Assembly: GCA_964623885.1 (NCBI GenBank)
Contig: CAZUVM010000088.1
Location: forward strand, 1-45,118
Origin: CAZUVM01 sp964623885
Lineage (GTDB): Bacteria; Verrucomicrobiota; Verrucomicrobiia; Limisphaerales; UBA8199
Direction: 5' to 3'
DNA: 45,118 nucleotides
The translations under genes were made by a program, and so were the position numbers. The notes below the pieces were generated by a model, which was given only the letters and a program-made list of their open reading frames with translations, was not told the origin of the DNA and did no database searches. Position 1 is the stretch's first letter. Each line of letters opens with the position of its first letter. Shown piece after piece: positions 7,275 to 15,177 of the stretch.

Positions 7275-8678
7275 CTACGCCGGTGCCTGACCCGATTCGT
7301 GAACCGGTTGGTCGCTGGAATCCAATAACCCGTACTCCTTGAGTTTGTACTGAAGCGCCCGGCGGCTGATACCCAACGCGCGGGCAGCTTCTTCACGGTT
7401 GCTGGTCACGTGCGTGAGAGTTTGGCGGATAAGCAACTTTTCGACTTCCGCCAATGGAGTGCCGGGTCGGACCGTAAAGGTCGTCGCAGTGCGATCGTAA
7501 TCGCGTAGAAAATCAGGAAGTTGCGGCACATCCACCACGGATTCCCGGCAAGTGATCACCAGTCGTTCGATCGTGTTGCGGAGTTGACGGACGTTTCCCG
7601 GCCAGGGAAATCGCTGACAGAGTTGCAGTGCTTCAGCAGACATCCGTTTGCGGCGGCGCTTATGCTTGGCAGTGAAATGCTCGAAAAAGCTCTCGACAAG
7701 CAACGGAATATCTTCAGCGCGCTCGCGCAACGGGGGCATGGCTACGGGCACGATCTGGAGTCGGTAAAAAAGATCTTCGCGGAATTCTCCTTCATTAACC
7801 GCCTGTTGCAGGTTCTTGTTGGTGGCTGCGATTACGCGGACATTAACGTGGATCAGCTCGGAGCCTCCCACCATTCGAAAAGCGCCGTCTTCAAGAACGC
7901 GAAGTAAATCACCCTGCCCTTTAGGCGAAAGATCCCCGATCTCGTCCAGGAACAGCGTGCCGCCATTCGCCAGTTGGAACCGGCCAGGCTTATTCGCAAC
8001 CGCCCCAGTAAACGCGCCTTTCACATGGCCGAACAACTCCGCTTCGAGCAGTTGCTCCGCTAATGCGGCGCAATTAACTGAGATAAATGGCCGTTCACGG
8101 CGTGAACTGTGCAGGTGAATGGACCGGGCGACTATTTCCTTGCCCGTGCCGCTCTCGCCTTCGATCAAAACTGTGACGTCGCTGTTGGCCACCTCCTCCA
8201 CCAATCGGGCAACAGCACGCATGGCTTCGCTTTCGCCGATGAGCAGGCTGGGTTCGGAGCGCGTTTGGAGGCGCAAACGCAATTCGTTGTTTTCGGCCAC
8301 TACGGCCTGAAACTCGAGGGCTTTCTGCACTACGACCCGAAGGCGCTTCAAATCCAAGGGCTTTGGCAAGTAGTCATAGGCTCCCTGCTTCATTGCCTCG
8401 ACCGCGCTTTCGACGGTGCCATAGGCGGTCATCATGATAAATAGGGTATCACGGTGATGCGCGCGAACCTGCGAAAGCAATTCCAGACCGGTTAGGCCCG
8501 GCATTTTGATGTCTGAAATGACCAGGTTAAAGAGGCGTTCCCGGGCAAGTTTCAGCGCAGCGGATGCATCGGTGGCTGCATCCACCACGTAACCATCGCG
8601 GCGGAGCGCCTCCTGGAGGCCGGCGCAAAGGCCCTGTTCATCATCGACCACCAGGATTTTAATTTTCGATTTATCCAT
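7275..8678 (-). CDS. Sigma-54-dependent NtrC-family response regulator
   Basis: A 467-residue regulator with the standard three domains. The receiver domain (1-120) carries the acidic pair in VVDDE, phosphoacceptor Asp56 in LVISDIKMPG, and Lys106 in YLPKP. The AAA+ domain (about 143-380) has Walker A GESGTGKE (174-181), the sigma-54 contact loop GAFTGA (221-226), Walker B TLFLDEIG (241-248) and WPGNVRQLRN. A Fis-type helix-turn-helix ends it (NREEAARALGISRRALQYKL). It activates RNA polymerase-sigma-54 after phosphorylation. The upstream gene is its likely partner kinase, with an element-bearing 187-bp gap between them. Closeness to pilT suggests a PilR-like role, but the receiver-AAA-HTH layout is equally typical of AtoC/ZraR types. 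Confidence 0.93.
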   Translation of the reverse strand: MDKSKIKILVVDDEQGLCAGLQEALRRDGYVVDAATDASAALKLARERLFNLVISDIKMPGLTGLELLSQVRAHHRDTLFIMMTAYGTVESAVEAMKQGAYDYLPKPLDLKRLRVVVQKALEFQAVVAENNELRLRLQTRSEPSLLIGESEAMRAVARLVEEVANSDVTVLIEGESGTGKEIVARSIHLHSSRRERPFISVNCAALAEQLLEAELFGHVKGAFTGAVANKPGRFQLANGGTLFLDEIGDLSPKGQGDLLRVLEDGAFRMVGGSELIHVNVRVIAATNKNLQQAVNEGEFREDLFYRLQIVPVAMPPLRERAEDIPLLVESFFEHFTAKHKRRRKRMSAEALQLCQRFPWPGNVRQLRNTIERLVITCRESVVDVPQLPDFLRDYDRTATTFTVRPGTPLAEVEKLLIRQTLTHVTSNREEAARALGISRRALQYKLKEYGLLDSSDQPVHESGQAPA

Positions 8679-8718
8679 TAGCGCGACATCCGCTGCTCCA
8701 GGAAGTAACTAGCAATAA

Positions 8719-8852
8719 ACTAACCGCAGATACACAGATAGACACAGATACGAAGACGTGATCATTGCAGAACAAAGGTGCTGCGATCCGATCACGGGGT
8801 GAATCCTAAATCCGTTGCATCTATATTCATCTTTGTCCATCTGTGGTTAAAT
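8719..8852. repeat. Palindromic element with arms of repeated CAGAT units
   Basis: The left arm (8719-8750) reads TAACCGCAGATACACAGATA followed by another ACACAGAT unit. The right arm (8811-8852), read on the minus strand, begins TTAACCACAGATGGACAAAG and continues with two more AGAT units. The arms match imperfectly as an inverted repeat of about 30-35 bp around a roughly 60-bp centre. Each arm holds three CAGAT-like units spaced 8-11 bp. It fills the gap between the kinase and regulator genes. Confidence 0.65.
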
Positions 8853-8865
8853 AGCTCGGCTCAGC

Positions 8866-9696
8866 CTAAGCCGTCACCCCGATACTCCGGTCGGTCGGCA
8901 GCACAATCGTAAACACCGCCCCACCCTCCGGCGCGTTCTGCGCTTTGAGCGTACCCCCGTGCGCGGTCACGATTTGTTGTGCGATCCAGAGTCCCAGGCC
9001 AATACCTTCCGGTTTGGTCGTGAAATAGGGATCAAAAATCGATGAAAGTCTTTCCGCGGGGATCCCCGGGCCACTGTCGTGCACGGTAATGAGCTGCGAA
9101 GTGTCGGCAGCGGCAGTGGCGACGGAGATGCGGCCTTTGCGCTCCACTGCTTGCATGGCATTGATAACCAGATTCATCAACGCTTGCGTCAATCGAACCG
9201 GATCGGCCCTGAGGGGCTTCAGCGATGGGTCGGCGGCGGTTGCAATCTCGATTTGACGAGCGGCGGCCTCAGGGCGCAACAATTCGCAAACGTGCGTAAC
9301 CACCTTAACCAGTTCAACCATTTCGAGGTCCAGCGCCGATGGGCCGGTCACTTTTAGGAACCGGTCTACCACATTTTCCAACCGGTGCAACTCACCGTGA
9401 ATGATCTCCAGCCGAGGTGTCAATTGCTCCCGCATGGCGGGCGCTAAAGTCCCGAGATCCTCCTCCAGAAGCTGAAGGTGGACATCCAGAGAACTAAGCG
9501 GATTCCGAATCTCGTGGGCAAGCCGCGCCAGCAATCGCTCGAGCAAGTCGCGCTTTTCCGCGACCGCCGCCGGTGTGGCGTCCTGGCCGAGGGCTTTTGC
9601 CAAAATGCGTTCCACAGATCTCAGGGTAACAACCGCACCCGCGCGAGTCCAGCGAACGGGTTTATGCGTGATTTTTCTATCCGTGGTGCTGCGCAT
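8866..9696 (-). CDS. Soluble sensor histidine kinase (NtrB-like, no sensor domain)
   Basis: A 276-residue kinase consisting almost only of the transmitter. The H-box is ARLAHEIRNPLSSL with His61, the N-box QALMNLVINAMQAV with Asn175 and Asn179, G1 DSGPGIP (207-213), the F-box FDPYFTTKP, and G2 GIGLGL (231-236). No membrane segment or PAS/GAF domain is visible in the first 50 residues. The true start may lie a little downstream, because the first 25 residues are unlike a domain and a GTG occurs within them. It is transcribed with and ahead of the NtrC-type regulator, so the two should form one phosphorelay pair. The signal must come from a partner protein or be sensed through the short N-terminus. 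Confidence 0.88.
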   Translation of the reverse strand: MRSTTDRKITHKPVRWTRAGAVVTLRSVERILAKALGQDATPAAVAEKRDLLERLLARLAHEIRNPLSSLDVHLQLLEEDLGTLAPAMREQLTPRLEIIHGELHRLENVVDRFLKVTGPSALDLEMVELVKVVTHVCELLRPEAAARQIEIATAADPSLKPLRADPVRLTQALMNLVINAMQAVERKGRISVATAAADTSQLITVHDSGPGIPAERLSSIFDPYFTTKPEGIGLGLWIAQQIVTAHGGTLKAQNAPEGGAVFTIVLPTDRSIGVTA

Positions 9697-9767
9697 TCGA
9701 CGCGCGAATCACCATTGCCCACAACGGGTTTTTCTGATTCGATAAGCCGGACGAACAAGATTGTCCG

Positions 9768-10808
9768 ATGAATAGGATGTTTCTCATTGGCGTGCCGGTC
9801 TTCTTTGCTCTTTGGCTCGGAGTAGATCCGGAGGTCCGCGCACAACCCTCACCACGAGTCGGCTTGCATTTGGCAGGGAATTCCGCACAGGTCAGCTTGA
9901 CCGGATCGGCAGGTACTATGTGGATGCTGCAGTACCAGATCGGTTTGGGATCTACAAACGTTTGGTTGCCTTTGGCGAACCTGCTGCTGACCAATAGCAC
10001 GATCATGGTGGCAGATATTACCGGACCTGTCTCCGGACAACACTTCTATCGCGCGTCAAGTCCGCCTCCAATCCCCACCAGCGTAATTAACACCAACCTC
10101 GTCTGGGTCCCTGGCGGAACTTTTCTTATGGGTAGCCCGACCAATGAAGTGGGACGCGATACAGATGAAACTCTGCATCCAGTGACTATTAGCCGGGGCT
10201 TTTTCATTTCGAGATTTTTGGTTACACAAAACGATTTTCTGTCGGTGATGGGTTACAACCCCGGTTATTTCAACGGGGCCCATGGCGGAACGGATCTAAG
10301 CCGACCGGTGGAACAGGTCCATTGGTACGCGGCCGCAGGGTATTGCGCACAACTGACGGCGAACGAACAGCAGGCGGGACGCTTGCCAACAAACTGGGTC
10401 TATCGTCTCCCGACCGAGGCAGAATGGGAATACGCCTGCCGTGGTGGAACAACCAATCGTTTCAGCTACGGTGACGATCCTGGCTATCTGAATCTGACGA
10501 ATTATTCCTGGTATAACGCGAACAGCGGTTCGGTAACTCACGATGTTGGGCAAAAGTTGCCGAACCCGTTGGGGTTATTTGATGTCCACGGCGATGTGTA
10601 TGAGTGGTGCGAGGATTGGTACGACGTGTACCCCATCGGCTTGGCCGTCGATCCTCAGGGCCCGGCAAGCGGCTCCGGCCGAGTGTTTCGTGGCGGCGGG
10701 TGGGGCTACGGACCTCAATATTGCCGCTCCGCCGGCCGTTACAGCGGCGATCCGAGCTTGCCCGAGAATTACATCGGCTTCAGAGTCGTCGCGGCACCGA
10801 ATCCATGA
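9768..10808 (+). CDS. Secreted formylglycine-generating-enzyme-like (FGE-sulfatase domain) protein
   Basis: A 346-residue exported protein. A signal peptide covers about 1-25 (ending VRA). A small beta-module (about 41-96) ends in QHFYRA, and an FGE-sulfatase domain fills about 110-343. Domain signatures are LVWVPGGTFLMGS, RLPTEAEWEYACRGG, NPLGLFDVHGDVYEWCEDWY, RVFRGGGWG and GFRVV. In true FGE two catalytic cysteines five residues apart follow the RGG motif. Here the first position is Tyr314 and only Cys319 is kept, so oxidation of sulfatase cysteines is unlikely. A structural, binding or other catalytic role in the envelope fits better. The stop overlaps the uppS start (ATGA at 10805), so translation is coupled. 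Confidence 0.85.
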   Translation: MNRMFLIGVPVFFALWLGVDPEVRAQPSPRVGLHLAGNSAQVSLTGSAGTMWMLQYQIGLGSTNVWLPLANLLLTNSTIMVADITGPVSGQHFYRASSPPPIPTSVINTNLVWVPGGTFLMGSPTNEVGRDTDETLHPVTISRGFFISRFLVTQNDFLSVMGYNPGYFNGAHGGTDLSRPVEQVHWYAAAGYCAQLTANEQQAGRLPTNWVYRLPTEAEWEYACRGGTTNRFSYGDDPGYLNLTNYSWYNANSGSVTHDVGQKLPNPLGLFDVHGDVYEWCEDWYDVYPIGLAVDPQGPASGSGRVFRGGGWGYGPQYCRSAGRYSGDPSLPENYIGFRVVAAPNP

Positions 10809-11539
10809 CCGCGCCTGCCCATTTAAGCCCTGAAGCCAAGGCGTCATTGCCCAGACACGTCGCCGTCATTATGGATGGCAACGGCCGCTGGGCTCGCCAG
10901 CGGCATTTACCGCGCATCGAAGGCCACCGCGCCGGGGCTGAGTCGGCCCGCGTGATCATCCGCACGTCGGGCGAGCTGGGAATCAAATACCTGACTCTCT
11001 ACGCATTTTCTGTCGAAAATTGGAACCGCCCCAAGGAAGAAGTGGACGCCCTGATGAAGTACCTGGTCCATTATCTGAAGTCGGAAACTTCTGAGCTGAA
11101 TAAAAACAACGTGCGGCTGGAAGTGATCGGACAAATCTATCGCTTGCCGGAAGCTGTCCAGGATCATCTGAAAAAGACCATTGTCACTCTGTCGAAAAAC
11201 AATGGCCTGACTTTGGTTATGGCACTGAGCTACGGAGGCCGGACAGAAATTGTTGAGGCAGTTCGAAACATCGCCCAAAAAGTCAGGGCCGGCCAGCTTG
11301 ACCCGGCCGATGTTACCGAGCAGGTATTCGCCCAGCACCTCTACACGCGGAACCTGCCCGATCCCGATCTGCTCATCCGCACCAGCGGCGAGATGCGCGT
11401 CAGCAACTTTCTGCTTTGGCAAATCTCATATACGGAGCTCGTCGTGACCCCCACGCTCTGGCCCGACTTCCGCAAGCCGCAATTCTTTGCCGCTCTCGAA
11501 GAATACAATCGCCGCCACCGCCGTTTCGGCGGCATTTGA
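10805..11539 (+). CDS. uppS: Isoprenyl transferase, undecaprenyl diphosphate synthase
   Basis: A 244-residue cis-prenyltransferase that condenses isopentenyl diphosphate onto farnesyl diphosphate to give the C55 lipid carrier for peptidoglycan and O-antigen. Signatures: HVAVIMDGNGRWA with the catalytic Asp24, YLTLYAFSVENWNRP, ALSYGGRTEIV, and the C-terminal LLIRTSGEMRVSNFLLWQ and ELVVTPTLWPDF. The ATG at 10805 is preferred over upstream starts, which lie inside the preceding gene. The usual cdsA neighbour is not present; instead uppS follows an exported FGE-like gene with a 4-base overlap, and a small membrane protein is convergent just downstream. Confidence 0.95.
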   Translation: MTAPAHLSPEAKASLPRHVAVIMDGNGRWARQRHLPRIEGHRAGAESARVIIRTSGELGIKYLTLYAFSVENWNRPKEEVDALMKYLVHYLKSETSELNKNNVRLEVIGQIYRLPEAVQDHLKKTIVTLSKNNGLTLVMALSYGGRTEIVEAVRNIAQKVRAGQLDPADVTEQVFAQHLYTRNLPDPDLLIRTSGEMRVSNFLLWQISYTELVVTPTLWPDFRKPQFFAALEEYNRRHRRFGGI

Positions 11540-11541
11540 GC

Positions 11542-11889
11542 TTAGTTACTGAGGTTCTTCCACCCCACGACACCCGACACGCACACATTTATCCCCATAT
11601 CCAGCACCGCTAACAGATAGAGGATAATGGCCACTTTGAAGGCGAGGCGTCGGTGCCGCGCCTCTTCCAGCACCACAACCAATGCTGTCACTCCAATCGA
11701 CTGGATCATCAACGCGGTGTCGAGCATCGACCACAATTTGAAATTGAATCCCCCGGTAAAAACAGACACCACGAGAAAGAAGGCTTGAATCCCCAAAAAG
11801 ATTTTCACACGCGTTAGCTCGTCAGCGGGCGTGGTGGGTGTAATTGGCTTTCCGAGGCTCGAAGCGGGAGAGTCAGCAGGAGTATTCAT
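11542..11889 (-). CDS. Small membrane protein of unknown function
   Basis: A 115-residue protein with a hydrophilic, Pro/Thr-rich N-terminus (about 1-28) and three predicted membrane segments, roughly 29-48 (IFLGIQAFFLVVSVFTGG), 55-75 (LDTALMIQSIGVTALVVVLE) and 84-107. I recognise no family. It is convergent with uppS, with stop codons two bases apart, and stands alone. The charged loop EEARHRR between the last two segments is consistent with an inner-membrane protein. Confidence 0.65.
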   Translation of the reverse strand: MNTPADSPASSLGKPITPTTPADELTRVKIFLGIQAFFLVVSVFTGGFNFKLWSMLDTALMIQSIGVTALVVVLEEARHRRLAFKVAIILYLLAVLDMGINVCVSGVVGWKNLSN

Positions 11890-12042
11890 AAGCAGATTTG
11901 TGTGTGAGGCCTCTGACTACCTGAAAATACAGACGCACTGCTACAATGTCAAGTTTACACTGCCGCAGTTGAACGCAAAACAATTTCTTGCGTTCCTCTT
12001 TGCGAGAGATGAATACTCGGTTCGCCCTTCAGGCGATCGTCT

Positions 12043-13398
12043 ATGAAGACCCTACCCTCACACCAACACTCCATCACTCGCAGAGAATTCCTAAAAACCT
12101 CATCCTCCACCGCTGCCGGCGCCACTATGCTCGGGGCGATGGCGGCAAAGACCCTGGCCGCAGATACACGCGGTATCGAGCGCGCCGCTCACCCAGGCGG
12201 CTCTGACGTCCTGAAAGTCGGAATGATCGGTTGTGGCGGCAGGAACGCCGGCGCCGCAGCTCAGGCATTAGCTGCCGACCCAGGCGCCAGGCTGGTGGCC
12301 ATGTGCGACATCTTCCGCGACCGTATCGAGGCGAAACGGGAAGAAATTCGGGCGGCCAGGGGCGCTCAAGTGGCTGTCGATGACGCGCATTGCTTTACGG
12401 GTTTCGATGGTTACAAACACGTCATCGAGGCAGCCGATGTAGTATTGATCGCCAATGCGGCGAAATTCCATCCGTTCCACGCCATATCGGCCATTCGAGC
12501 GGGTAAACATGTCTTTGTTGAAAAACCGCACGGCATCGATCCACTGGGAGTGAAGCTCATGCAACAAGCGTGTGATTTGGCGAGGGAGAAGAAGCTTTGC
12601 ATCGTCTCCGGCCTCCAAAGTCGTTTCCATGCCGGCTATGTAGAGACGGTGAAGCGGGTTCACGAAGGCGCGCTGGGGGATATTGTGACGATTGAAGAGA
12701 ATTTCCTCCGCGCGCCTTATGGCGTAACCGAGCGCAAATCGGGATTGAGCGAATTGGAATGGCAATGCAGCACCCAATACCATTTCCGCTGGTTGTCGGG
12801 GGACGATGTGCCGCAGTCGCTCGTCCACAACATGGATCGAGCGAGCTGGGTCCTGGGCAACGCCGCGCCGCTCAAGTGCCATGGTTTGGGCGGCCGTTCA
12901 ACGATGACCGAACCAATTTACGGCGACGTGTTCGATCATCATTCGGTGGTTTATGAATTTGACAAAGGCGTGCGCGTGTATGCGTTCTGCCGAACAACTA
13001 CCGGATGTTACGACGAGGATTCCAGCTTGATCTTTGGAACGAAAGGCAAGGCGTCGCTCACCGCCTGCCGCATCTGGGGCGAGAGTAATTGGCGCTGGCA
13101 AGGACGGTGTGACCCTTATCAGATTGAGCACGATAAGCTTTTCGCCGGCATTCGCTCCAGGCAACCCGTTAATTGTGGCAATTATATGACGCGCAGCACC
13201 ATGATCACAGTAATGGGCCAGATCTCCTGCTACACCGGCAAAGAAGTCACATGGGACCAAATCAACCAATCGGACTTTCATTACCCGCCCAAGCCCGACG
13301 ACTGCCACGACGGTATGGAACCACCCACCAAACCAGGAGCAAACGGCAGTTATCCCGTACCGTTTCCGGGTCAAACGAAACTCATATTGGAGTTATGA
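12043..13398 (+). CDS. Tat-exported Gfo/Idh/MocA-family oxidoreductase
   Basis: A 451-residue NAD(P)-dependent oxidoreductase of the glucose-fructose oxidoreductase type. A Tat signal is plain (ITRREFLKTS at 11-20, then a hydrophobic Ala-rich stretch), so it should fold in the cytoplasm with its cofactor and be exported. The Rossmann motif is VGMIGCGGRNAGAA (59-72) and the catalytic EKP sits at 160-162. The last 40 residues are Pro-rich. Substrates are probably sugars, sugar alcohols or 3-keto glycosides, but the sequence does not tell which. It overlaps the ThuA gene by ATGA, and a TIM-barrel epimerase follows, a grouping common in the PVC superphylum for carbohydrate breakdown. Confidence 0.9.
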   Translation: MKTLPSHQHSITRREFLKTSSSTAAGATMLGAMAAKTLAADTRGIERAAHPGGSDVLKVGMIGCGGRNAGAAAQALAADPGARLVAMCDIFRDRIEAKREEIRAARGAQVAVDDAHCFTGFDGYKHVIEAADVVLIANAAKFHPFHAISAIRAGKHVFVEKPHGIDPLGVKLMQQACDLAREKKLCIVSGLQSRFHAGYVETVKRVHEGALGDIVTIEENFLRAPYGVTERKSGLSELEWQCSTQYHFRWLSGDDVPQSLVHNMDRASWVLGNAAPLKCHGLGGRSTMTEPIYGDVFDHHSVVYEFDKGVRVYAFCRTTTGCYDEDSSLIFGTKGKASLTACRIWGESNWRWQGRCDPYQIEHDKLFAGIRSRQPVNCGNYMTRSTMITVMGQISCYTGKEVTWDQINQSDFHYPPKPDDCHDGMEPPTKPGANGSYPVPFPGQTKLILEL

Positions 13399-14210
13399 AG
13401 TTCCCATTCAAAACTTCCATTCAGCGGTTCTTTTTTTGCGCTTTCGTTAGCATTGCAACTTGCGCTTCCCTCCTCTGCTGGTCATCGCAAGCAGCGGATG
13501 CGCCCGGCGCTTCTCCTTCCGCGCAACCAAAGGCTCGCATTTTACTCGTCACCGGCATTGATTATCCCGGTCACCACTGGCGCGACACCGCCCCCATTCT
13601 GTCAGAGGCTCTACTTAAGGACCCAAGGCTCGATGTTTTTACGGTTGAAGATCCGAACTTCCTCGACTCGACGGCCGTCAATCGTTACGACGTCATCCTG
13701 CTGCACTTTCAGAACAATGACCAACCCGGGCCCGGCGAGCGAGCTCGCGAAAACCTGCGTCGGTTTGTTGAAGGCGGCAAAGGTCTGGTGTTGGTCCACT
13801 TTGCGTGTGGTGCCTGGTACAATGAGTGGCCTGAGTTCGCAAAACTGGCCGGCCGCGTCTGGTTTGGCCCCAACCCCGGTCCCGGCAAACGCCAGCATGA
13901 TCCCCACGGTCCCTTCCGTGTGGAATTCGTCGCGCGCGACCAACCCATCGCGCGTGGACTCCCGGATTTCGATACCCAGGATGAGCTTTATACCTGCCTG
14001 ATCGGTGATCATCCTATCGAAGTGCTCGCCCAAGCGAAATCAAAAGTCGACGGTAAGGATTATCCGATAGCGTTTATTTCGCGTTACGGCAAGGGACGCA
14101 CCTTTCACTGCACGCTCGGAAACGATGTTAAAGCTCTAAGCTTCCCGGCCGTGCAGGAGCTTTATCGCCGCGGCTGCGCCTGGGCCGCAGGACTGCCGTC
14201 AACTCCTTAA
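13395..14210 (+). CDS. Exported ThuA-domain protein
   Basis: A 271-residue protein with a signal peptide (about 1-33, ending SSQA) and a ThuA-like glutamine-amidotransferase fold. Features include ARILLVTGIDYPGHHWRD at the start of the domain, the central GKGLVLVHFACGAWYNEWPEF, and the late GKGRTFHCTLGND with its histidine, all typical of ThuA. ThuA was named for trehalose utilisation in rhizobia, with proposed roles on 3-keto disaccharides. The ATG at 13395 overlaps the TGA of the upstream oxidoreductase; the longer open frame lies inside that gene. Export of both proteins suggests they act together in the periplasm on a carbohydrate. Confidence 0.85.
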   Translation: MKFPFKTSIQRFFFCAFVSIATCASLLCWSSQAADAPGASPSAQPKARILLVTGIDYPGHHWRDTAPILSEALLKDPRLDVFTVEDPNFLDSTAVNRYDVILLHFQNNDQPGPGERARENLRRFVEGGKGLVLVHFACGAWYNEWPEFAKLAGRVWFGPNPGPGKRQHDPHGPFRVEFVARDQPIARGLPDFDTQDELYTCLIGDHPIEVLAQAKSKVDGKDYPIAFISRYGKGRTFHCTLGNDVKALSFPAVQELYRRGCAWAAGLPSTP

Positions 14211-14346
14211 TCCTCAACCATGCAACGGCACAAATGATTAACCTGCTGGTTTTGGCAGCGTCTCGCTGCTCTTACACAGCTATTTACGATGCCTCTGCAT
14301 AATCCACTTTCTTCTTTGTCTCAAACAACCCACCCACTCTATCCCC

Positions 14347-15177
14347 ATGTCCCGCCTCCATATTGGCATCAATCTCGAATTCATCCGTCACCAGGACAAG
14401 CCCTTTGAATGGGGCGTTGCCAAAGCCGCGGCGCTAGGCTACACGCACATTGAACCCATGGTTCACTGGGGCCGCGAACTCTTGAGCGAAGCCGGTTACT
14501 TTCATAGTGTCTCCATGCTCGACGACCCATTACGGATCCGCCGCGCCTGCGAAAAAGCCAACGTGAAACTTTCGGGTTTCTCTTCCCACACACCTCTATG
14601 CAAGCCTGAAATCGGAACCGAATATCTAAAGCAAGCAATCCGCTTCGCCGCTGAATGTGGCGCGCCGGTGGTTAACACCGATGAAGGCCCAAAGCCGCAA
14701 TGGACCAGCGAAGCAGAGGATTTCGCGCTGATGCGCTACACCTTAATGGAAGCAGCCAGGGTCGCCGAACCACGACGTGTTGCCATCGGCCTGGAATGCC
14801 ACCAGCAATACAGCAAGCATCCCAACGGACTGGACCGGATTTATAAGCTGGTGAAAAGCCCCAGCATCGGCATCAACTTCGATACCGGCAACGCTTTCCT
14901 GTGCGGATACGATCCTTATGACTGGCTTCGGCACGTTGCGAAACGCCTCGTTCATGTCCATGCCAAGGACATCTCCATTCAGCAGTCCGGCTCGGAACGC
15001 GGCAAGGTCACCGGCACGCCCGTGGGCTGCGCTTGCGGAGACGGCGTGATCGATTGGGCAAAGGTCATCCACATCATCCGCAAATATTGTCCGCGTGACA
15101 TCGTCATGTCCGTCGAGTGCGGAACGGTCGACCAGGCGGCCAGGTCCATAGGGCATCTGAAAAAACTGCTGCGTTAA
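14347..15177 (+). CDS. Sugar phosphate isomerase/epimerase-type TIM-barrel protein (AP endonuclease 2 fold)
   Basis: A 276-residue cytoplasmic TIM barrel of the xylose isomerase-like/AP_endonuc_2 family. Metal-binding positions are visible as Glu in AIGLECHQQ, Asp in GINFDTGNAF, His in LVHVHAKD and Glu in VMSVECG, the usual E-D-H-E divalent metal set. Members include sugar epimerases, IolE-type dehydratases and enzymes acting on 3-keto sugars. No signal peptide is seen, unlike the two genes before it, so it probably handles imported product. A 136-bp gap separates it from the ThuA gene. Its stop is shared with that of lpxB on the other strand through a TTAA at 15174-15177. Confidence 0.83.
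   Translation: MSRLHIGINLEFIRHQDKPFEWGVAKAAALGYTHIEPMVHWGRELLSEAGYFHSVSMLDDPLRIRRACEKANVKLSGFSSHTPLCKPEIGTEYLKQAIRFAAECGAPVVNTDEGPKPQWTSEAEDFALMRYTLMEAARVAEPRRVAIGLECHQQYSKHPNGLDRIYKLVKSPSIGINFDTGNAFLCGYDPYDWLRHVAKRLVHVHAKDISIQQSGSERGKVTGTPVGCACGDGVIDWAKVIHIIRKYCPRDIVMSVECGTVDQAARSIGHLKKLLR

Noticed and set aside
14255..14269. GCAGCG-TCT-CGCTGC hairpin after the ThuA gene
   Set aside because: A terminator was considered, but there is no T-run after the stem on the plus strand and the stem is only six pairs; left unassigned.
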